Notes under the pieces: model-generated
Seen by the model: the letters and a program-made list of their open reading frames with translations, nothing else
Database searches by the model: none
What the model was told of the DNA's origin: nothing
Program-made: the position numbers and the translations under genes
NCBI GenBank assembly: GCA_023416745.1
Contig: JAEZHF010000087.1
Location: 1 to 52,510, forward strand
Direction of reading: 5' to 3'
DNA from: Bacillota bacterium
GTDB lineage: Bacteria; Bacillota; Clostridia; Christensenellales; SZUA-584
Length of the DNA: 52,510 nucleotides
Shown here: positions 1 to 8,564 of the stretch, in pieces
Layout of the letters: each line of letters begins with the position of its first letter
Position numbering within the stretch: position 1 is the stretch's first letter

Positions 1-14
1 GGCAACACCGCACA
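1..14. repeat. Left terminal inverted repeat of the IS
   Basis: GGCAACACCGCACA, matching the reverse complement of 1113-1126 without mismatch. It is the first base pattern of the window, so the sequence begins exactly at the element end. Confidence 0.93.
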
Positions 15-98
15 ACTGACCATTTGATATTGTGAATGTAAACTGAATTGACCGAAAGTGTACGACTTGTGGAAATCTTAGCCGCACGGGAATCCCAG

Positions 99-1076
99 TT
101 AAGCCAACAGGCAAGGCCTGTCAGCCAGATAGAGATTCGCCAGTGCGAACATCATATTCAGTTTTGCCGTTTGTTTTCGCAGACCTCGGTATCGCGTTTT
201 TCGATATCGGAACTGCTTCTTGACGACTCCGAAGACATGCTCGACCTTTGCTCGGACAGATGATTTCTCGTGCTCACGGCGCTTAATTTGGGCCTGAGAA
301 CGCATAGAACGGTTTTTACTTTGTGAAGGTCTACGGTTGGTTTTATAACGGATTTTCCTGCCTTGGTCATTATAGATGATGGCATCTTCGCGCTTTTCTG
401 CACCCAGATAGCCACTGTCGCCATAGACTTCTGTCTCTTCGCCAGTAAGTAACTTAGGAACGACCGTCACGTCGTGGACATTTGCACCGGTCACTTCCAG
501 ATGGTGCACCAACCCGGTTTTTCTGTCCACGCCAATGTGCGCCTTATATCCAAAGTGCCATGCATTGCCTTTCTTTACTTGACGAGCTTCCGAATCCCGT
601 TGTCTCTCACGATTCTTCGTGGAGGACGGAGCCTCTATGAGCGTGGAATCCACAATGGTTCCTTTCCTGAGCAACAAGCCCTTTTGCTGTAACATGTCGA
701 TCACTTGCGCAAAAAGCTTTTCCTGTAGCCCGTTGCGAACCAGTATGTTGCGGAATCGCCCGATTGTATCCCCGTCTGGCACCTGATTGCTTGAATCCAC
801 GCCGCAAAACTCAGAAAACGCACGGCTGTCTATGGCTTCCGCCGAAGTCGCTTCATCGGATAAATCATATAGATTCTGTAACACATGCAGGCGAAGCATC
901 TTTTCCAATTCGTAGGGCTTGTTCCCGCGCTCCCCTTTGTAGTAGTGCGGCTTTATCATAGCTACCCATTCGCCCCATGGAACGATTCTTTCAATCTGCT
1001 CCAGAAACTCTTTTTTCTTCGTCCTGACCTGAGCCAGCTCGTCACTAATCGCGGACAGTGTTATTTGTTTATCCAT
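99..1076 (-). CDS. IS5-family DDE transposase
   Basis: A 325-residue transposase that cuts and rejoins the IS ends. The DDE residues are visible: D143 (IVDSTLI), D220 (YGDSGYLG) and E279 in RAKVEHVFGVVK. R275, E279 and K286 keep the R(3)E(6)K spacing of the IS5 family, although the tyrosine of the full Y(2)R(3)E(6)K signature is a serine. The N-terminal part (about 30-130) resembles the usual IS5 DUF772-type region. The length matches full-length IS5 transposases (about 326 residues), so the gene looks intact. It occupies nearly the whole element and reads away from the broken transporter genes. Confidence 0.93.
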   Translation of the reverse strand: MDKQITLSAISDELAQVRTKKKEFLEQIERIVPWGEWVAMIKPHYYKGERGNKPYELEKMLRLHVLQNLYDLSDEATSAEAIDSRAFSEFCGVDSSNQVPDGDTIGRFRNILVRNGLQEKLFAQVIDMLQQKGLLLRKGTIVDSTLIEAPSSTKNRERQRDSEARQVKKGNAWHFGYKAHIGVDRKTGLVHHLEVTGANVHDVTVVPKLLTGEETEVYGDSGYLGAEKREDAIIYNDQGRKIRYKTNRRPSQSKNRSMRSQAQIKRREHEKSSVRAKVEHVFGVVKKQFRYRKTRYRGLRKQTAKLNMMFALANLYLADRPCLLA

Positions 1077-1112
1077 GTTACTATTTTACCATATTTCATT
1101 TCGCTTGGCTTC

Positions 1113-1126
1113 TGTGCGGTGTTGCC
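1113..1126. repeat. Right terminal inverted repeat of the IS
   Basis: TGTGCGGTGTTGCC, the exact complement of the left end. It is followed by CTAA, which fits the IS5-group YTAR target preference. Confidence 0.93.
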
Positions 1127-1195
1127 CTAAATATTTTTGTATTTCTTTCTTGAAAGGATCAGTGATTTTATCAATGGTTTTTTTGTAAATCCTAA

Positions 1196-1378
1196 AGGCA
1201 ACGCTATTTTTTGCCTATAATATGGGTTTTTGGCAGCGGCGTTCCCACCTCGGTCATCGACATCATTCAGGCCATGGTTATCGTGTTCGCCGTCGCCGGT
1301 TTTGCCATCGTACATTTACCGCAAATCAAGCAGTTTTTCAAAACAAGGACTGCCCGCAGAAAAAAGGAGGCGGCATAA
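1196..1378 (+). pseudogene. 3' remnant of an ABC transporter permease
   Basis: Only the last 50 or so codons of a membrane permease remain. From about 1232 the frame reads GSGVPTSVIDIIQAMVIV and continues to a basic tail ending in RRKKEAA with TAA at 1376-1378. GVPTSVxDIIQ is typical of the C-terminal end of sugar/nucleoside ABC permeases (BranchedChain-permease superfamily, the NupP/YufP type) that partner with BMP-family binding proteins. There is no start codon and no ribosome site. Stops occur in this frame at 1151, 1163 and 1193, and the stretch 1127-1231 is AT-rich and unrelated. The gene body has therefore been lost by insertion, deletion or rearrangement next to the IS. The stop is followed directly by the start of the second permease, as expected of a former operon. 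Confidence 0.75.
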
Positions 1379-2302
1379 ATGGAATTTGCTTCGGAGATAC
1401 TTCTTTCCACAGTCCGCATGGCAACCCCGATACTGCTGGTTGCCCTGGCTGAGCTTTATTCTGAACGCGCAGGGCTTGTCAATATCGGCCTCGACGGTAT
1501 CATGACGTTTGGTGCGCTGTCGGGCTTTATGATAAGCTTTTTGACCGGAAACGCGTATCTTGGTATCATGGCCGGCGCGGTCGGCGGCATACTGGTCAAC
1601 ATGATCTATGCGTTCTGCACCATCACACTCCGCGCCCAGCAGATCGTTTACGGCATGGCCATCAACATCTTCGCCCCCGCCGTGGCAGCCTTCATCTACC
1701 GTGTCTATTTTGGCGTCAGCTCCACGCTGGCGCAGGGCACGCTGATGTCTACGGTAGCCATCCCCTATCTGAAGGATATCCCTTTCATCGGCAACCTGCT
1801 GTTCAACCAGACGCCGATGGTGTACCTCGCCTATCTGATGGTGGTGTTCACAGCTGTGTTCTTCAACAGAACCAAGGCGGGTCTGAATTACAAGGCTGTC
1901 GGCGAATTCCCCAAAGCAGCGGAGACGCTGGGCATCAGTGTCATCAAACAGAAGTACATCGCCGCAATCATCTGCGGCATGATGGCCGGTATCGGCGGTG
2001 CATACCTCACCACCTGCTACGTCAACACATATTCGGACGGCGTGGTCGCGGGCCGCGGCTTCATCGCTCTGTCCGCCGTCATTTTCGGGCGCTAGACCTC
2101 CGGCGGCGTGCTGCTGGCCTGCCTGCTGTTCGGCTTCTTTGACGCGCTGCAGCTCCGATTGCAGGTCATGAGCACCGACACGCCGTATCAGCTGTTCCAG
2201 ATGATCCCGTATCTGTGCACGCTGATTGTTCTGTTTGTGTTCGGCAGCCGCAAAGCCGGCCCCAAAGCCAGCGGCAAGCCGTATTTCAGGGAGGAAAGAT
2301 GA
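1379..2302 (+). pseudogene. Second ABC permease, broken by an in-frame amber codon
   Basis: Starts at ATG 1379 with GGAGG at 1366-1370. The first 238 codons encode a multi-spanning inner-membrane permease (MATPILLVALAELYSERAG at the N-terminus, RGFIALSAVIFGR before the stop) of the type that imports sugars or nucleosides with a BMP-family binding protein. The frame stops at TAG 2093-2095 and then continues in frame as TSGGVLLACLLFGFFDALQ up to TGA 2300-2302. Relatives have tryptophan after FGR/FGK, so TGG to TAG is the simplest explanation. Read through, the product would be 307 residues, a normal family length. It is either a genuine nonsense mutation or a base error. As written, the last membrane segments are lost and the transporter should not work. 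Confidence 0.8.
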
Positions 2303-2329
2303 TCGCGCTGTATGCGGTCGTATATGAAG

Positions 2330-2370
2330 ATCATAACATACCCGTAAGCGGGTATTATGATAAATTTATC
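2330..2370 (+). other. Intercistronic stem-loop followed by a 12-bp palindrome
   Basis: Between the broken permease and the binding-protein gene, 2330-2344 pairs with 2349-2361 around the loop TAAG, with a 2-base bulge. A perfect palindrome GATAAATTTATC follows at 2359-2370. No U-run follows the stem, so it is not a classical terminator. It may stabilise a processed binding-protein mRNA or act as a protein-binding site; both ideas are inference. Confidence 0.5.
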
Positions 2371-2390
2371 CAACAACAGGAGGAAACAGA

Positions 2391-3443
2391 ATGAAAAGAG
2401 TATTGGCTTTAATCCTTGCTCTCGTTATGGCATTGGCACTGACCGCCTGCGGCACCCCCGCTCCGGCAGTGACTGAGTCCGCCGCTCCTTCGGAAGCTCC
2501 CGCGACCGATGAGTCCGCAGCTCCCGCTGACGAAAGCGCCGCGCCGGCTGACGGCAAGGTTTACAAGGTTGCCATAGTGTGCGATTCCAGCATATCGGAC
2601 GGCGGCTGGCACAACGCGATGGTAAAAGCGGCTGAGGACTTCGGCTGGGAATCCGCTTACACCGACAGCATCGATGTGGCCGACTATGTCAGCTCCATCG
2701 AAAGCTACTGCCAGTTGGGTTACGACATGATCTTCCTGCCGGGCAACCAGTACAGCGATGCCACCAAGCAGGTTGCTGCGGATTATCCGGAGATCGCCTT
2801 TGCGGTGCTGAACGGCATCCCGGCGCTCCCGACTGACAACATCATGAGCATGCTGCCCAACGCGCAGGAAATCGGCTGGATCGCCGGTTCGCTGGCGGGC
2901 CTTATGTCCAAGAGCAGCGTTCTGGGATTCATCGGCGGCATGGAGCTCGATACCACGAAGACCAAGCTGGCTTCCTATGAAGAAGCGGCCAAGTTCATCA
3001 ACCCCGACATCAAGGTGCTCTCCGCTTATGCCGGTTTCTTCAGCGACACGGCCAAGGGCATGGAGCTTGCCAACTCGATGATCAGCGAAAAAGCTGACGT
3101 GTTCTTCGGCGATGCGTCCGCGGTGGACTCGGGCGCCCGTCAGGCTATCGATGCGGCCAACGGCGAAGGCGAAATCGGTATCTACGATATCGGACAGCCT
3201 GCCGACCTACTGGGCCAGAACCCCTGCGTGATCTCCAGCGTCGTGACCGACAACGCCGGCATGCTCAAGATCTGCATGCAGGCTGTGGCAGACGGCACCT
3301 TCGGCAACCAGGTCGTTTACGGTTCGCTTGAGAACGGCTGCCTGAGCGTCGGCCAGATCAACACTGAGCTGGTTTCCCAGGAAGTCCAGGACAAATTCGC
3401 TGAATATGTCGAGCAAATGAAGGCCGGCAGCTTCATGAAGTAA
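2391..3443 (+). CDS. BMP-family ABC transporter substrate-binding lipoprotein
   Basis: A 350-residue exported lipoprotein that should capture a small ligand outside the membrane for an ABC importer. The signal peptide MKRVLALILALVMALALTAC has the lipobox LTAC with Cys20 as the lipidation site. An Ala/Ser/Pro/Glu-rich linker (about 24-54) is followed by the periplasmic-binding fold (KVAIVCDSSISDGGWHNAM, FLPGNQYSDA, SSVVTDNAGM). Family members (PnrA/BmpA/Med) bind nucleosides or purines, but some clusters serve other ligands and the ligand cannot be read here. GGAGG at 2380-2384 supports the ATG. The upstream permeases are both defective and no ATPase gene is visible, so this intact protein may be an orphan. 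Confidence 0.88.
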   Translation: MKRVLALILALVMALALTACGTPAPAVTESAAPSEAPATDESAAPADESAAPADGKVYKVAIVCDSSISDGGWHNAMVKAAEDFGWESAYTDSIDVADYVSSIESYCQLGYDMIFLPGNQYSDATKQVAADYPEIAFAVLNGIPALPTDNIMSMLPNAQEIGWIAGSLAGLMSKSSVLGFIGGMELDTTKTKLASYEEAAKFINPDIKVLSAYAGFFSDTAKGMELANSMISEKADVFFGDASAVDSGARQAIDAANGEGEIGIYDIGQPADLLGQNPCVISSVVTDNAGMLKICMQAVADGTFGNQVVYGSLENGCLSVGQINTELVSQEVQDKFAEYVEQMKAGSFMK

Positions 3444-3475
3444 TCACTTCAGAAGTAACATCAGACTATAAAGAA

Positions 3476-3509
3476 GAGCTGATTGCGGCGACGCAGTCAG
3501 CTCTTTTTC
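3476..3509. terminator. Intrinsic terminator, probably bidirectional
   Basis: Stem AGAGCTGA...TCAGCTCT (3476-3483 with 3498-3505), extended by inner pairs, followed by TTTTT on the plus strand. It ends the binding-protein transcript. The convergent minus-strand hydrolase gene stops 31 bp away, and the minus-strand side has only a broken T-rich tail. Confidence 0.85.
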
Positions 3510-3539
3510 AATCAAATATTTCAGCGCCCCGGCATCCGG

Positions 3540-4184
3540 TCACACCAGCATCTGCCGCACCTTTTTTGTGACAGCTGTTGCCAGCGCCAGATGATCCTCT
3601 GGCTCCATATGGATGCCGTCTCCCAGGCTCGGCTTCGCATACTGCGCGGCATCAAGAAAGGCGCTGTCGTTCTCCTGCGCGATCTGCCTGTAGGCATCGG
3701 CCAGCATGCCCGCTTTTTCCGCGGACTTTTCATCAAAGTATTCGCGGATATGGTCGTTGAAGCCCTCAGCCAAAATATGAACGGGAGAAACCACCAGTAT
3801 TTTGGGTGGCCGGCCGCCGCGTCCGTATTGCGTGCGCCCCGCTTCCCTGATGATCGACTCAAGGCCTTTGGAGATCATATATGGCGTCAGGTGCAGAAAA
3901 TGCTTCGTGTCGTTGGTGCCCAGCATCACAACAAACAGGTCTATGGGGCTGTGCATCAGCAGACACACCTCCAGCGATTTGCGGCCATTCCTGAAAGGCT
4001 CGACCGGATCGTCGAACGCGGTCGTCCGGCCGTTCAGTCCCTGCTCAGCCACATAGAACCCCGCGCCCAGCATCTCTGCCATACGGCGGGGCCATCTGGT
4101 GTGTTCATCGTACCGGTCGCCGGTCACCGGAATATATCCCCATGTGTTCGAGTCTCCATAGCACACGATCGTCTTCTCCGCCAA
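3540..4184 (-). CDS. SGNH/GDSL-family hydrolase
   Basis: A 214-residue esterase-like hydrolase without a signal peptide, so probably cytoplasmic. The four SGNH blocks are present: GDSNTWG with Ser12, Gly in EQGLNGRT (about 49-52), GTND with Asn91, and DGIH with Asp189 and His192. This set gives the catalytic Ser-Asp-His triad and oxyanion hole seen in acyl-CoA thioesterase I/arylesterase-type enzymes; the substrate is unknown. The start is TTG 4184, supported by AGGAGG eight bases upstream. It is the last gene of the carbohydrate module, 68 bp behind an SDR gene, so a role in removing acyl groups from a carbohydrate is possible but not shown. Confidence 0.85.
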   Translation of the reverse strand: MAEKTIVCYGDSNTWGYIPVTGDRYDEHTRWPRRMAEMLGAGFYVAEQGLNGRTTAFDDPVEPFRNGRKSLEVCLLMHSPIDLFVVMLGTNDTKHFLHLTPYMISKGLESIIREAGRTQYGRGGRPPKILVVSPVHILAEGFNDHIREYFDEKSAEKAGMLADAYRQIAQENDSAFLDAAQYAKPSLGDGIHMEPEDHLALATAVTKKVRQMLV

Positions 4185-4252
4185 TGCCAGCCCCTCCTGT
4201 CAGAAATAGTGTCCTCGCCCGCCGCGCTGTTAACACGCTAAAAGGGCGAACG

Positions 4253-5023
4253 TCAATTCATCTGCTGGCCGCCCGTTACGTTGATGGCCTGCCCTGTCAT
4301 ATAGCTGGACTCCCCGCTGGCCAGAAACACCATCAGGTTCGCCACGTCGTCGTAGGTGCATCCGCGCTTGAGCGGTACCTGGTCGATATACTTCTGCCGC
4401 ACCTGCTCCTCGCTGATCCCCTGATTTTTGGCGTATTGCTTGAACAGGCTGTTCACCCACAGCGGCGAATCCAGCAAATTGCCGGGGCAGATCGCGTTGA
4501 CGCGCACCTTGTACTCAGCCAGCTCCAGCGCAAGGCTCTGCACCAGCCCGATGCCGCCGAACTTGGACGCCGCGTATGCCGAATTCTTGAATGAACCCTT
4601 CTTGCCGCTCTTGGAATTGATCTGAACGATCACGCCCTCATTCTGCTTCAGATACGGCACGGCCGCTTTACAGATGTTGTAGCAGCCGCACAGGTTGACA
4701 TCGATTACCTTTTTCCACCTGTCGGAGTCAAATTCCTCTATCGCGCCTGAGATAAGTATGGCCGCGTTGGAAACCAACAGGTCGATACCGCCCAGCACAT
4801 TCGCTGCGCTGCTGATAAAAGCTTCGCACGAAGCGTAGTCCGTCACATCCAGAGAGAAGGCCGCGCCGCCCTCCAGCATGGCCGCCGTTTGCTTTGCGCC
4901 TTCCAGGCTCACATCCCCGATGACGACGCGCGCGCCCTCGGCTGCCAGGCGAAGCGCCAGCGCCTGCCCGAGGCCTTGAGCCGCCCCCGTAATTACCGCT
5001 CTTTTGCCAATCAGTCTTTTCAT
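4253..5023 (-). CDS. SDR oxidoreductase, sorbitol-6-phosphate dehydrogenase-like (copy 1)
   Basis: A 256-residue NAD(P)-dependent short-chain dehydrogenase. The glycine-rich loop is GAAQGLG (13-19) and the active site is Asn110, Ser137, Tyr150 and Lys154. Beyond the fold, it shares with SrlD/SorD the long stretches QINSKSGKKGS, KFGGIGLVQSLALELAEY, GNLLDSP, YIDQVPLKRGC and TGQAINVTGG, so oxidation of D-sorbitol 6-phosphate to fructose 6-phosphate, or of a similar polyol phosphate, is the best guess. A second paralogue (9962-10744) sits in the same module. A 129-bp gap separates it from the phosphodiesterase gene upstream, with no clear promoter in it. Confidence 0.82.
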   Translation of the reverse strand: MKRLIGKRAVITGAAQGLGQALALRLAAEGARVVIGDVSLEGAKQTAAMLEGGAAFSLDVTDYASCEAFISSAANVLGGIDLLVSNAAILISGAIEEFDSDRWKKVIDVNLCGCYNICKAAVPYLKQNEGVIVQINSKSGKKGSFKNSAYAASKFGGIGLVQSLALELAEYKVRVNAICPGNLLDSPLWVNSLFKQYAKNQGISEEQVRQKYIDQVPLKRGCTYDDVANLMVFLASGESSYMTGQAINVTGGQQMN

Positions 5024-5152
5024 GTACTAAACCGTCCCCTTATGTGTTTTTGCGCCACGCCCGGGCGTCAAGTCACAACCCCGCCCAAAGCGCCCTCATG
5101 TCCGCTCAAAAAGATTGTAATGCATCCGGGCGCTCATGTACAGACTAAAAGC

Positions 5153-5965
5153 TCAGGGACGGAAAAACTCAAATATAATGGCATCGAAATATTTCCGCAA
5201 GGATTGGGCGTCTTCGTAATTCTGCACCGTCCATGCCACCAGTCTGCCGCCCATCAGTTTATATGCGCGCAGCCCTATCTTCCGGTAAACGTCCTGATGA
5301 CGGTAAGCCACAAAGTGCGGACGGCACATTGCGTTGGTCAGCAGCGACGACATCAGCAAACTCTGAATAAACGTCGTGGTCTCGTACGACCGGAGGCCGC
5401 CTGCCAGCTGCCCGCGCACCACGCCGGGGCGGTGCTTGTAAAACCACCGGACGATGCGCGGATCGAACGACTCGATGCAGTACGGCCCGGCATATACGTC
5501 CAGCAGCGCTGCGGCTTCGGCGCACAGCTCCCGGTAGCGTTTGGCGGATTTCAGCTCCACGATCAGCGGCACGCGCCCGTCCACCAGCTCCAGCATCTCA
5601 CTGAACAGCGGTATGCCCTCCGTTGTACCGAATAGGCGGCAGCCGCGCAGCTCGTCCAGCGTGCAGCCGCGTATGTCCTTGTCCACACCGCACGCGCGTG
5701 TCAGCATATCATCGTGAAACACCGCCGCTTCGTCGTCCGCCGTGATGGTGATGTCCAGCTCCATGCCGTAGCCCGCCTCCGCTGCCGCGGCAAACGCCGC
5801 CAGCGAGTTCTCGGGCACCGACTGGTCCTTGCTGTACAAGCCGCGGTGCGCATAGTGCGCCTCCCACAGTTCGTCCGTGCCGCGCGGCAAACGCCCCGGC
5901 GCTGTCATGAAGGCATACAGCGCGACCAAAGCCACAACCGCACCCGCAACAATCAAGTAAACCAT
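5153..5965 (-). CDS. Glycerophosphodiester phosphodiesterase family protein
   Basis: A 270-residue GDPD-family enzyme that splits phosphodiesters of glycerol or other polyols to a phospho-polyol and an alcohol. An N-terminal membrane segment (about 3-20) is followed by arginines, suggesting the catalytic part faces the cytoplasm. GDPD residues are visible: H40-R41-G42, E52-N53 (PENSLAAF), E69 and D71 (MELDITIT), H84-D85, then LIVELKS, ESFDP and AWTV. It lies between the transporter gene (23 bp upstream) and an SDR gene. In this setting it could supply phosphorylated polyols to the neighbouring dehydrogenases; that link is inference. Confidence 0.88.
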   Translation of the reverse strand: MVYLIVAGAVVALVALYAFMTAPGRLPRGTDELWEAHYAHRGLYSKDQSVPENSLAAFAAAAEAGYGMELDITITADDEAAVFHDDMLTRACGVDKDIRGCTLDELRGCRLFGTTEGIPLFSEMLELVDGRVPLIVELKSAKRYRELCAEAAALLDVYAGPYCIESFDPRIVRWFYKHRPGVVRGQLAGGLRSYETTTFIQSLLMSSLLTNAMCRPHFVAYRHQDVYRKIGLRAYKLMGGRLVAWTVQNYEDAQSLRKYFDAIIFEFFRP

Positions 5966-5988
5966 GAGTTTGCCCCCTTAAGCTGTCA

Positions 5989-7293
5989 TCAGTCCCCCGT
6001 GCCCAGCGCTTCCAGTTTGGATGCCGGTTTCGTCGGCCTGGAGTCGCCATGGCGCACAAACAGCATCGTGATAAACGCCAGCGCCACAAAGAACGCGCTG
6101 TACGGCAGCAGCGTGAAATAGCCCACATGCTCCAGCAGCGCGCCGGATACGATGGGCGTCACCACCTGCGCCGCCATCGAGAATGTGTAGTAGTACCCCG
6201 TATATTTGCCCACATTGGCGCCTTTGGACATCTCCAGCACCATGGGCAGCGAGTTGACGTTGATGCAGGCCCACGCAATGCCTGCCATCGCGAAGTTGAC
6301 GTACATCAGCGGGCTGTACGCGGTGTACAGCGCCGCCGTTCCGAACGAAGCGGTCAGCAGCACCACGCCGAACAGTATACTCTTTCGGCGGCCCACCCTG
6401 GACGATATGATGCCCACCGGCAGGAAGGCCACCGTCGCGGCGACCACCGCCACCATCAGTATCAGCGACGCCTGCCCCTCTGCCAGCCCCAGCGCGTTGA
6501 CGGCGTATTTGGAGAACGCGGTGGTCACGGCGTTGTAGCCCATGAACCACAGGAATATCGATACCAGTATCAGTATCATACTGGCGCGGACGGCAGACGG
6601 CATCCTGTAGCTGATCGTCTTAGCCTCGGGCGCTTCGCTCGCCTCCTCGGCGTCGATGCCCATCGCCGCGCTGTCCTGCCGCATCTTCTTCACCAGCCGC
6701 GGCTCATTGACCGTCAGTACCACCGCCAGCACTCCCGCCGCCATGATGACAGCCACGGTGATGAATATCGGCCAGTAGTTGGCGTCCGCACTCTTGCTAT
6801 CCGGCGCGAGAAAGGCGTTGAGCAGCAGTATCAGCGCGCCGCCCAGTGCACCCATCAGGTTGATCACCGCGTTGCCCTTGGAGCGCAGCGGCTTGGGCGT
6901 CACATCGGGCATCAGCGCCACCGCGGGCGAGCGGTATACGGACATCGAAACAAGCACCAGCCCCAGTGCAGCGATAAACAGCCACAGCAGACGCGTGTGC
7001 GCAGCGAACGGTATGCCCATCATAAATACAACCGCCGCCACGGTGCCAATGATAATATACGGCATACGGCGGCCGAAGCGCGTATGGGTCTTATCGGACA
7101 GCAGCCCGAACAGGGGCAGCATGAACAGAGCGAATATGTTATCCGCCGACATGATGAACCCGGCCCAGGTGTCACTGACACCGAACGTATTTTTAAGTAT
7201 CAGGGGAACAATGAAATCATAAAGCTGCCAGAAGGCAGATATAGTGAGAAACGCCAGCCCGACGAGCACGGTCTTGCCATAGTTCAGCTTCAT
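5989..7293 (-). CDS. MFS transporter of the GPH/SLC45-like type
   Basis: A membrane carrier of about 434 residues with roughly 12 hydrophobic segments. The loop after the second segment reads DKTHTRFGRRMPYI, the signature of the glycoside-pentoside-hexuronide and SLC45/sucrose-carrier branch, so cation-coupled uptake or export of a sugar, polyol or glycoside is likely. A charged central loop (about 190-225) separates the two halves. I prefer ATG 7293 (MKLNYGK), with AAGGAG 10 bases upstream; an upstream in-frame start at 7329 lacks such a site. It is the only intact transporter in the module and carries no phosphorylation function. Confidence 0.85.
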   Translation of the reverse strand: MKLNYGKTVLVGLAFLTISAFWQLYDFIVPLILKNTFGVSDTWAGFIMSADNIFALFMLPLFGLLSDKTHTRFGRRMPYIIIGTVAAVVFMMGIPFAAHTRLLWLFIAALGLVLVSMSVYRSPAVALMPDVTPKPLRSKGNAVINLMGALGGALILLLNAFLAPDSKSADANYWPIFITVAVIMAAGVLAVVLTVNEPRLVKKMRQDSAAMGIDAEEASEAPEAKTISYRMPSAVRASMILILVSIFLWFMGYNAVTTAFSKYAVNALGLAEGQASLILMVAVVAATVAFLPVGIISSRVGRRKSILFGVVLLTASFGTAALYTAYSPLMYVNFAMAGIAWACINVNSLPMVLEMSKGANVGKYTGYYYTFSMAAQVVTPIVSGALLEHVGYFTLLPYSAFFVALAFITMLFVRHGDSRPTKPASKLEALGTGD

Positions 7294-7387
7294 AGTCCGC
7301 AGGCTCCTTATTCGTTGTGATACTATCAATGTATCATTTCAGGCCTCAGAATTCAATTTGCATTGGGCTAAATGTGGGTAAATTCTG

Positions 7388-8533
7388 TTACACGCGGCGG
7401 ACGGTATGCCCTGCCTTCAATGCGCTGTACAGGCGGCAGATCTGTGAGACATCCGCTTCGCCCAGTCCGGTAAAGTGCCTGACCGCACTCTCAATGCCAT
7501 TGCTGGCGATGTGCTCCTGTATCCGCATGGCGCTGCCGTCCGCGGGTTCCGCAAACAGAAAACCGGCGGCAATGCCCTTAAGTATTGGGCTGCCGTCCAC
7601 CCCGTGTTTCTGTGTTAGGCGGTATGCCCCCACCAGCCGGTCGTCTCCGCTCAGCTTGCGCACCGGATCTTCCGCGATGCGCACCACGGTGTCGCGGATG
7701 TGGCGGTTGCAGATGCGGCGCTGGATGTCCGCAACCTCCTCCATCTCCTTTTCGGGCGATACGCCGTATTCGAGCGCCAGCGCCAGCGCCACAGCCTCCA
7801 TCGCGGGACGGGCGACTTCGTTGATGCCGGGTGAGGCGAAGGCTTCGTCCACATACTCATAGCCTTGCAGCCAGCCCAGATACGACGTGAGCGCATGGGC
7901 CATGTTGTATATATACAGCTTCTCGCGGATGCACAGTTCGAAGCTGCCGACCGGCACGAAATGCGGTATGCGGATGGGCGTGATCAGCGCTGCCTCCTCG
8001 ACGTGGATGTCCTCATACGGCCCCTTGACGATGTACAGCGGATCGGCGGGCGGCGGCACCACCACGCCCACGCTGCCGCCCGCGAAGCCCAGCCGCCCCT
8101 CAAACACCGCCGTGTCTATGCCGAGCTCGCCGAGTATGCCGTTGATGTGCACGCGCACGCCCACAAAGTTTTCGCAGAATATCATATCCGCGGGCGGGCG
8201 GTTCTGCCGCATGCGCTCCAGCAGATACGGCGCAACCGTTTTCATCAGCGCGGGCAGGTTGTTGACGCCCACGGACACAAGTATGATATCCGCTTCGCAT
8301 ACAGCCATTTTTGCCGAGTCTGAGGAGAGCAGCGCCGCCTGATAGCCGCTCACAGTTTCGGTATAATCCGTATCGTTATCAATCGAGCGCACCGTATAAG
8401 CGCCTGCGTCGCGCAGCAGGCTGATAAGCGCTGCGTTCACGTCCAGCATCGTCAGCTCAAAGCCAGCGTTCACCAGAGACTTCGCGATGATGCCCCGTCC
8501 GATCTTGCCCGTTCCGATCAATACCGCTTTCAT
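7388..8533 (-). CDS. mtlD: Mannitol-1-phosphate 5-dehydrogenase-like polyol phosphate dehydrogenase
   Basis: A 381-residue protein, matching the 382 of E. coli MtlD. The N-terminal NAD-binding turn is GTGKIGRGIIAKSL (about 7-20). The C-terminal mannitol-dehydrogenase domain contains FCENFVG, FVPVGSFELCIREKLYIYN, HALTSYLG and RKLSGDDRLVG. The family oxidises mannitol 1-phosphate to fructose 6-phosphate with NAD; whether this member prefers that or another alditol phosphate is open. No mannitol PTS gene is nearby. It lies 94 bp upstream of the transporter start and downstream of the sorE-like gene, separated from the latter by a strong hairpin. Confidence 0.83.
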   Translation of the reverse strand: MKAVLIGTGKIGRGIIAKSLVNAGFELTMLDVNAALISLLRDAGAYTVRSIDNDTDYTETVSGYQAALLSSDSAKMAVCEADIILVSVGVNNLPALMKTVAPYLLERMRQNRPPADMIFCENFVGVRVHINGILGELGIDTAVFEGRLGFAGGSVGVVVPPPADPLYIVKGPYEDIHVEEAALITPIRIPHFVPVGSFELCIREKLYIYNMAHALTSYLGWLQGYEYVDEAFASPGINEVARPAMEAVALALALEYGVSPEKEMEEVADIQRRICNRHIRDTVVRIAEDPVRKLSGDDRLVGAYRLTQKHGVDGSPILKGIAAGFLFAEPADGSAMRIQEHIASNGIESAVRHFTGLGEADVSQICRLYSALKAGHTVRRV

Positions 8534-8564
8534 AATGCTCTCCTGTTATCCCGCGTGTGAAGCA

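Larger units (their letters stand above)
1..1126 (-). mobile_element. Complete IS5-family insertion sequence
   Basis: A 1126-bp element bounded by a perfect 14-bp inverted repeat (GGCAACACCGCACA at 1-14, its reverse complement at 1113-1126) and carrying one transposase gene on the minus strand. The size, the single DDE transposase and the base pattern CTAA directly after the right end (1127-1130) match the IS5 group, which duplicates a 4-bp YTAR target. The left target copy would lie just outside the window, so the duplication itself cannot be confirmed. Nothing in the element looks broken. Confidence 0.92.

Noticed and set aside
2093..2095. TAG as a recoded (pyrrolysine) codon in the permease
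   Set aside because: The position corresponds to a tryptophan in relatives and no recoding element or pyrrolysine gene is in view; a nonsense change or base error is simpler.
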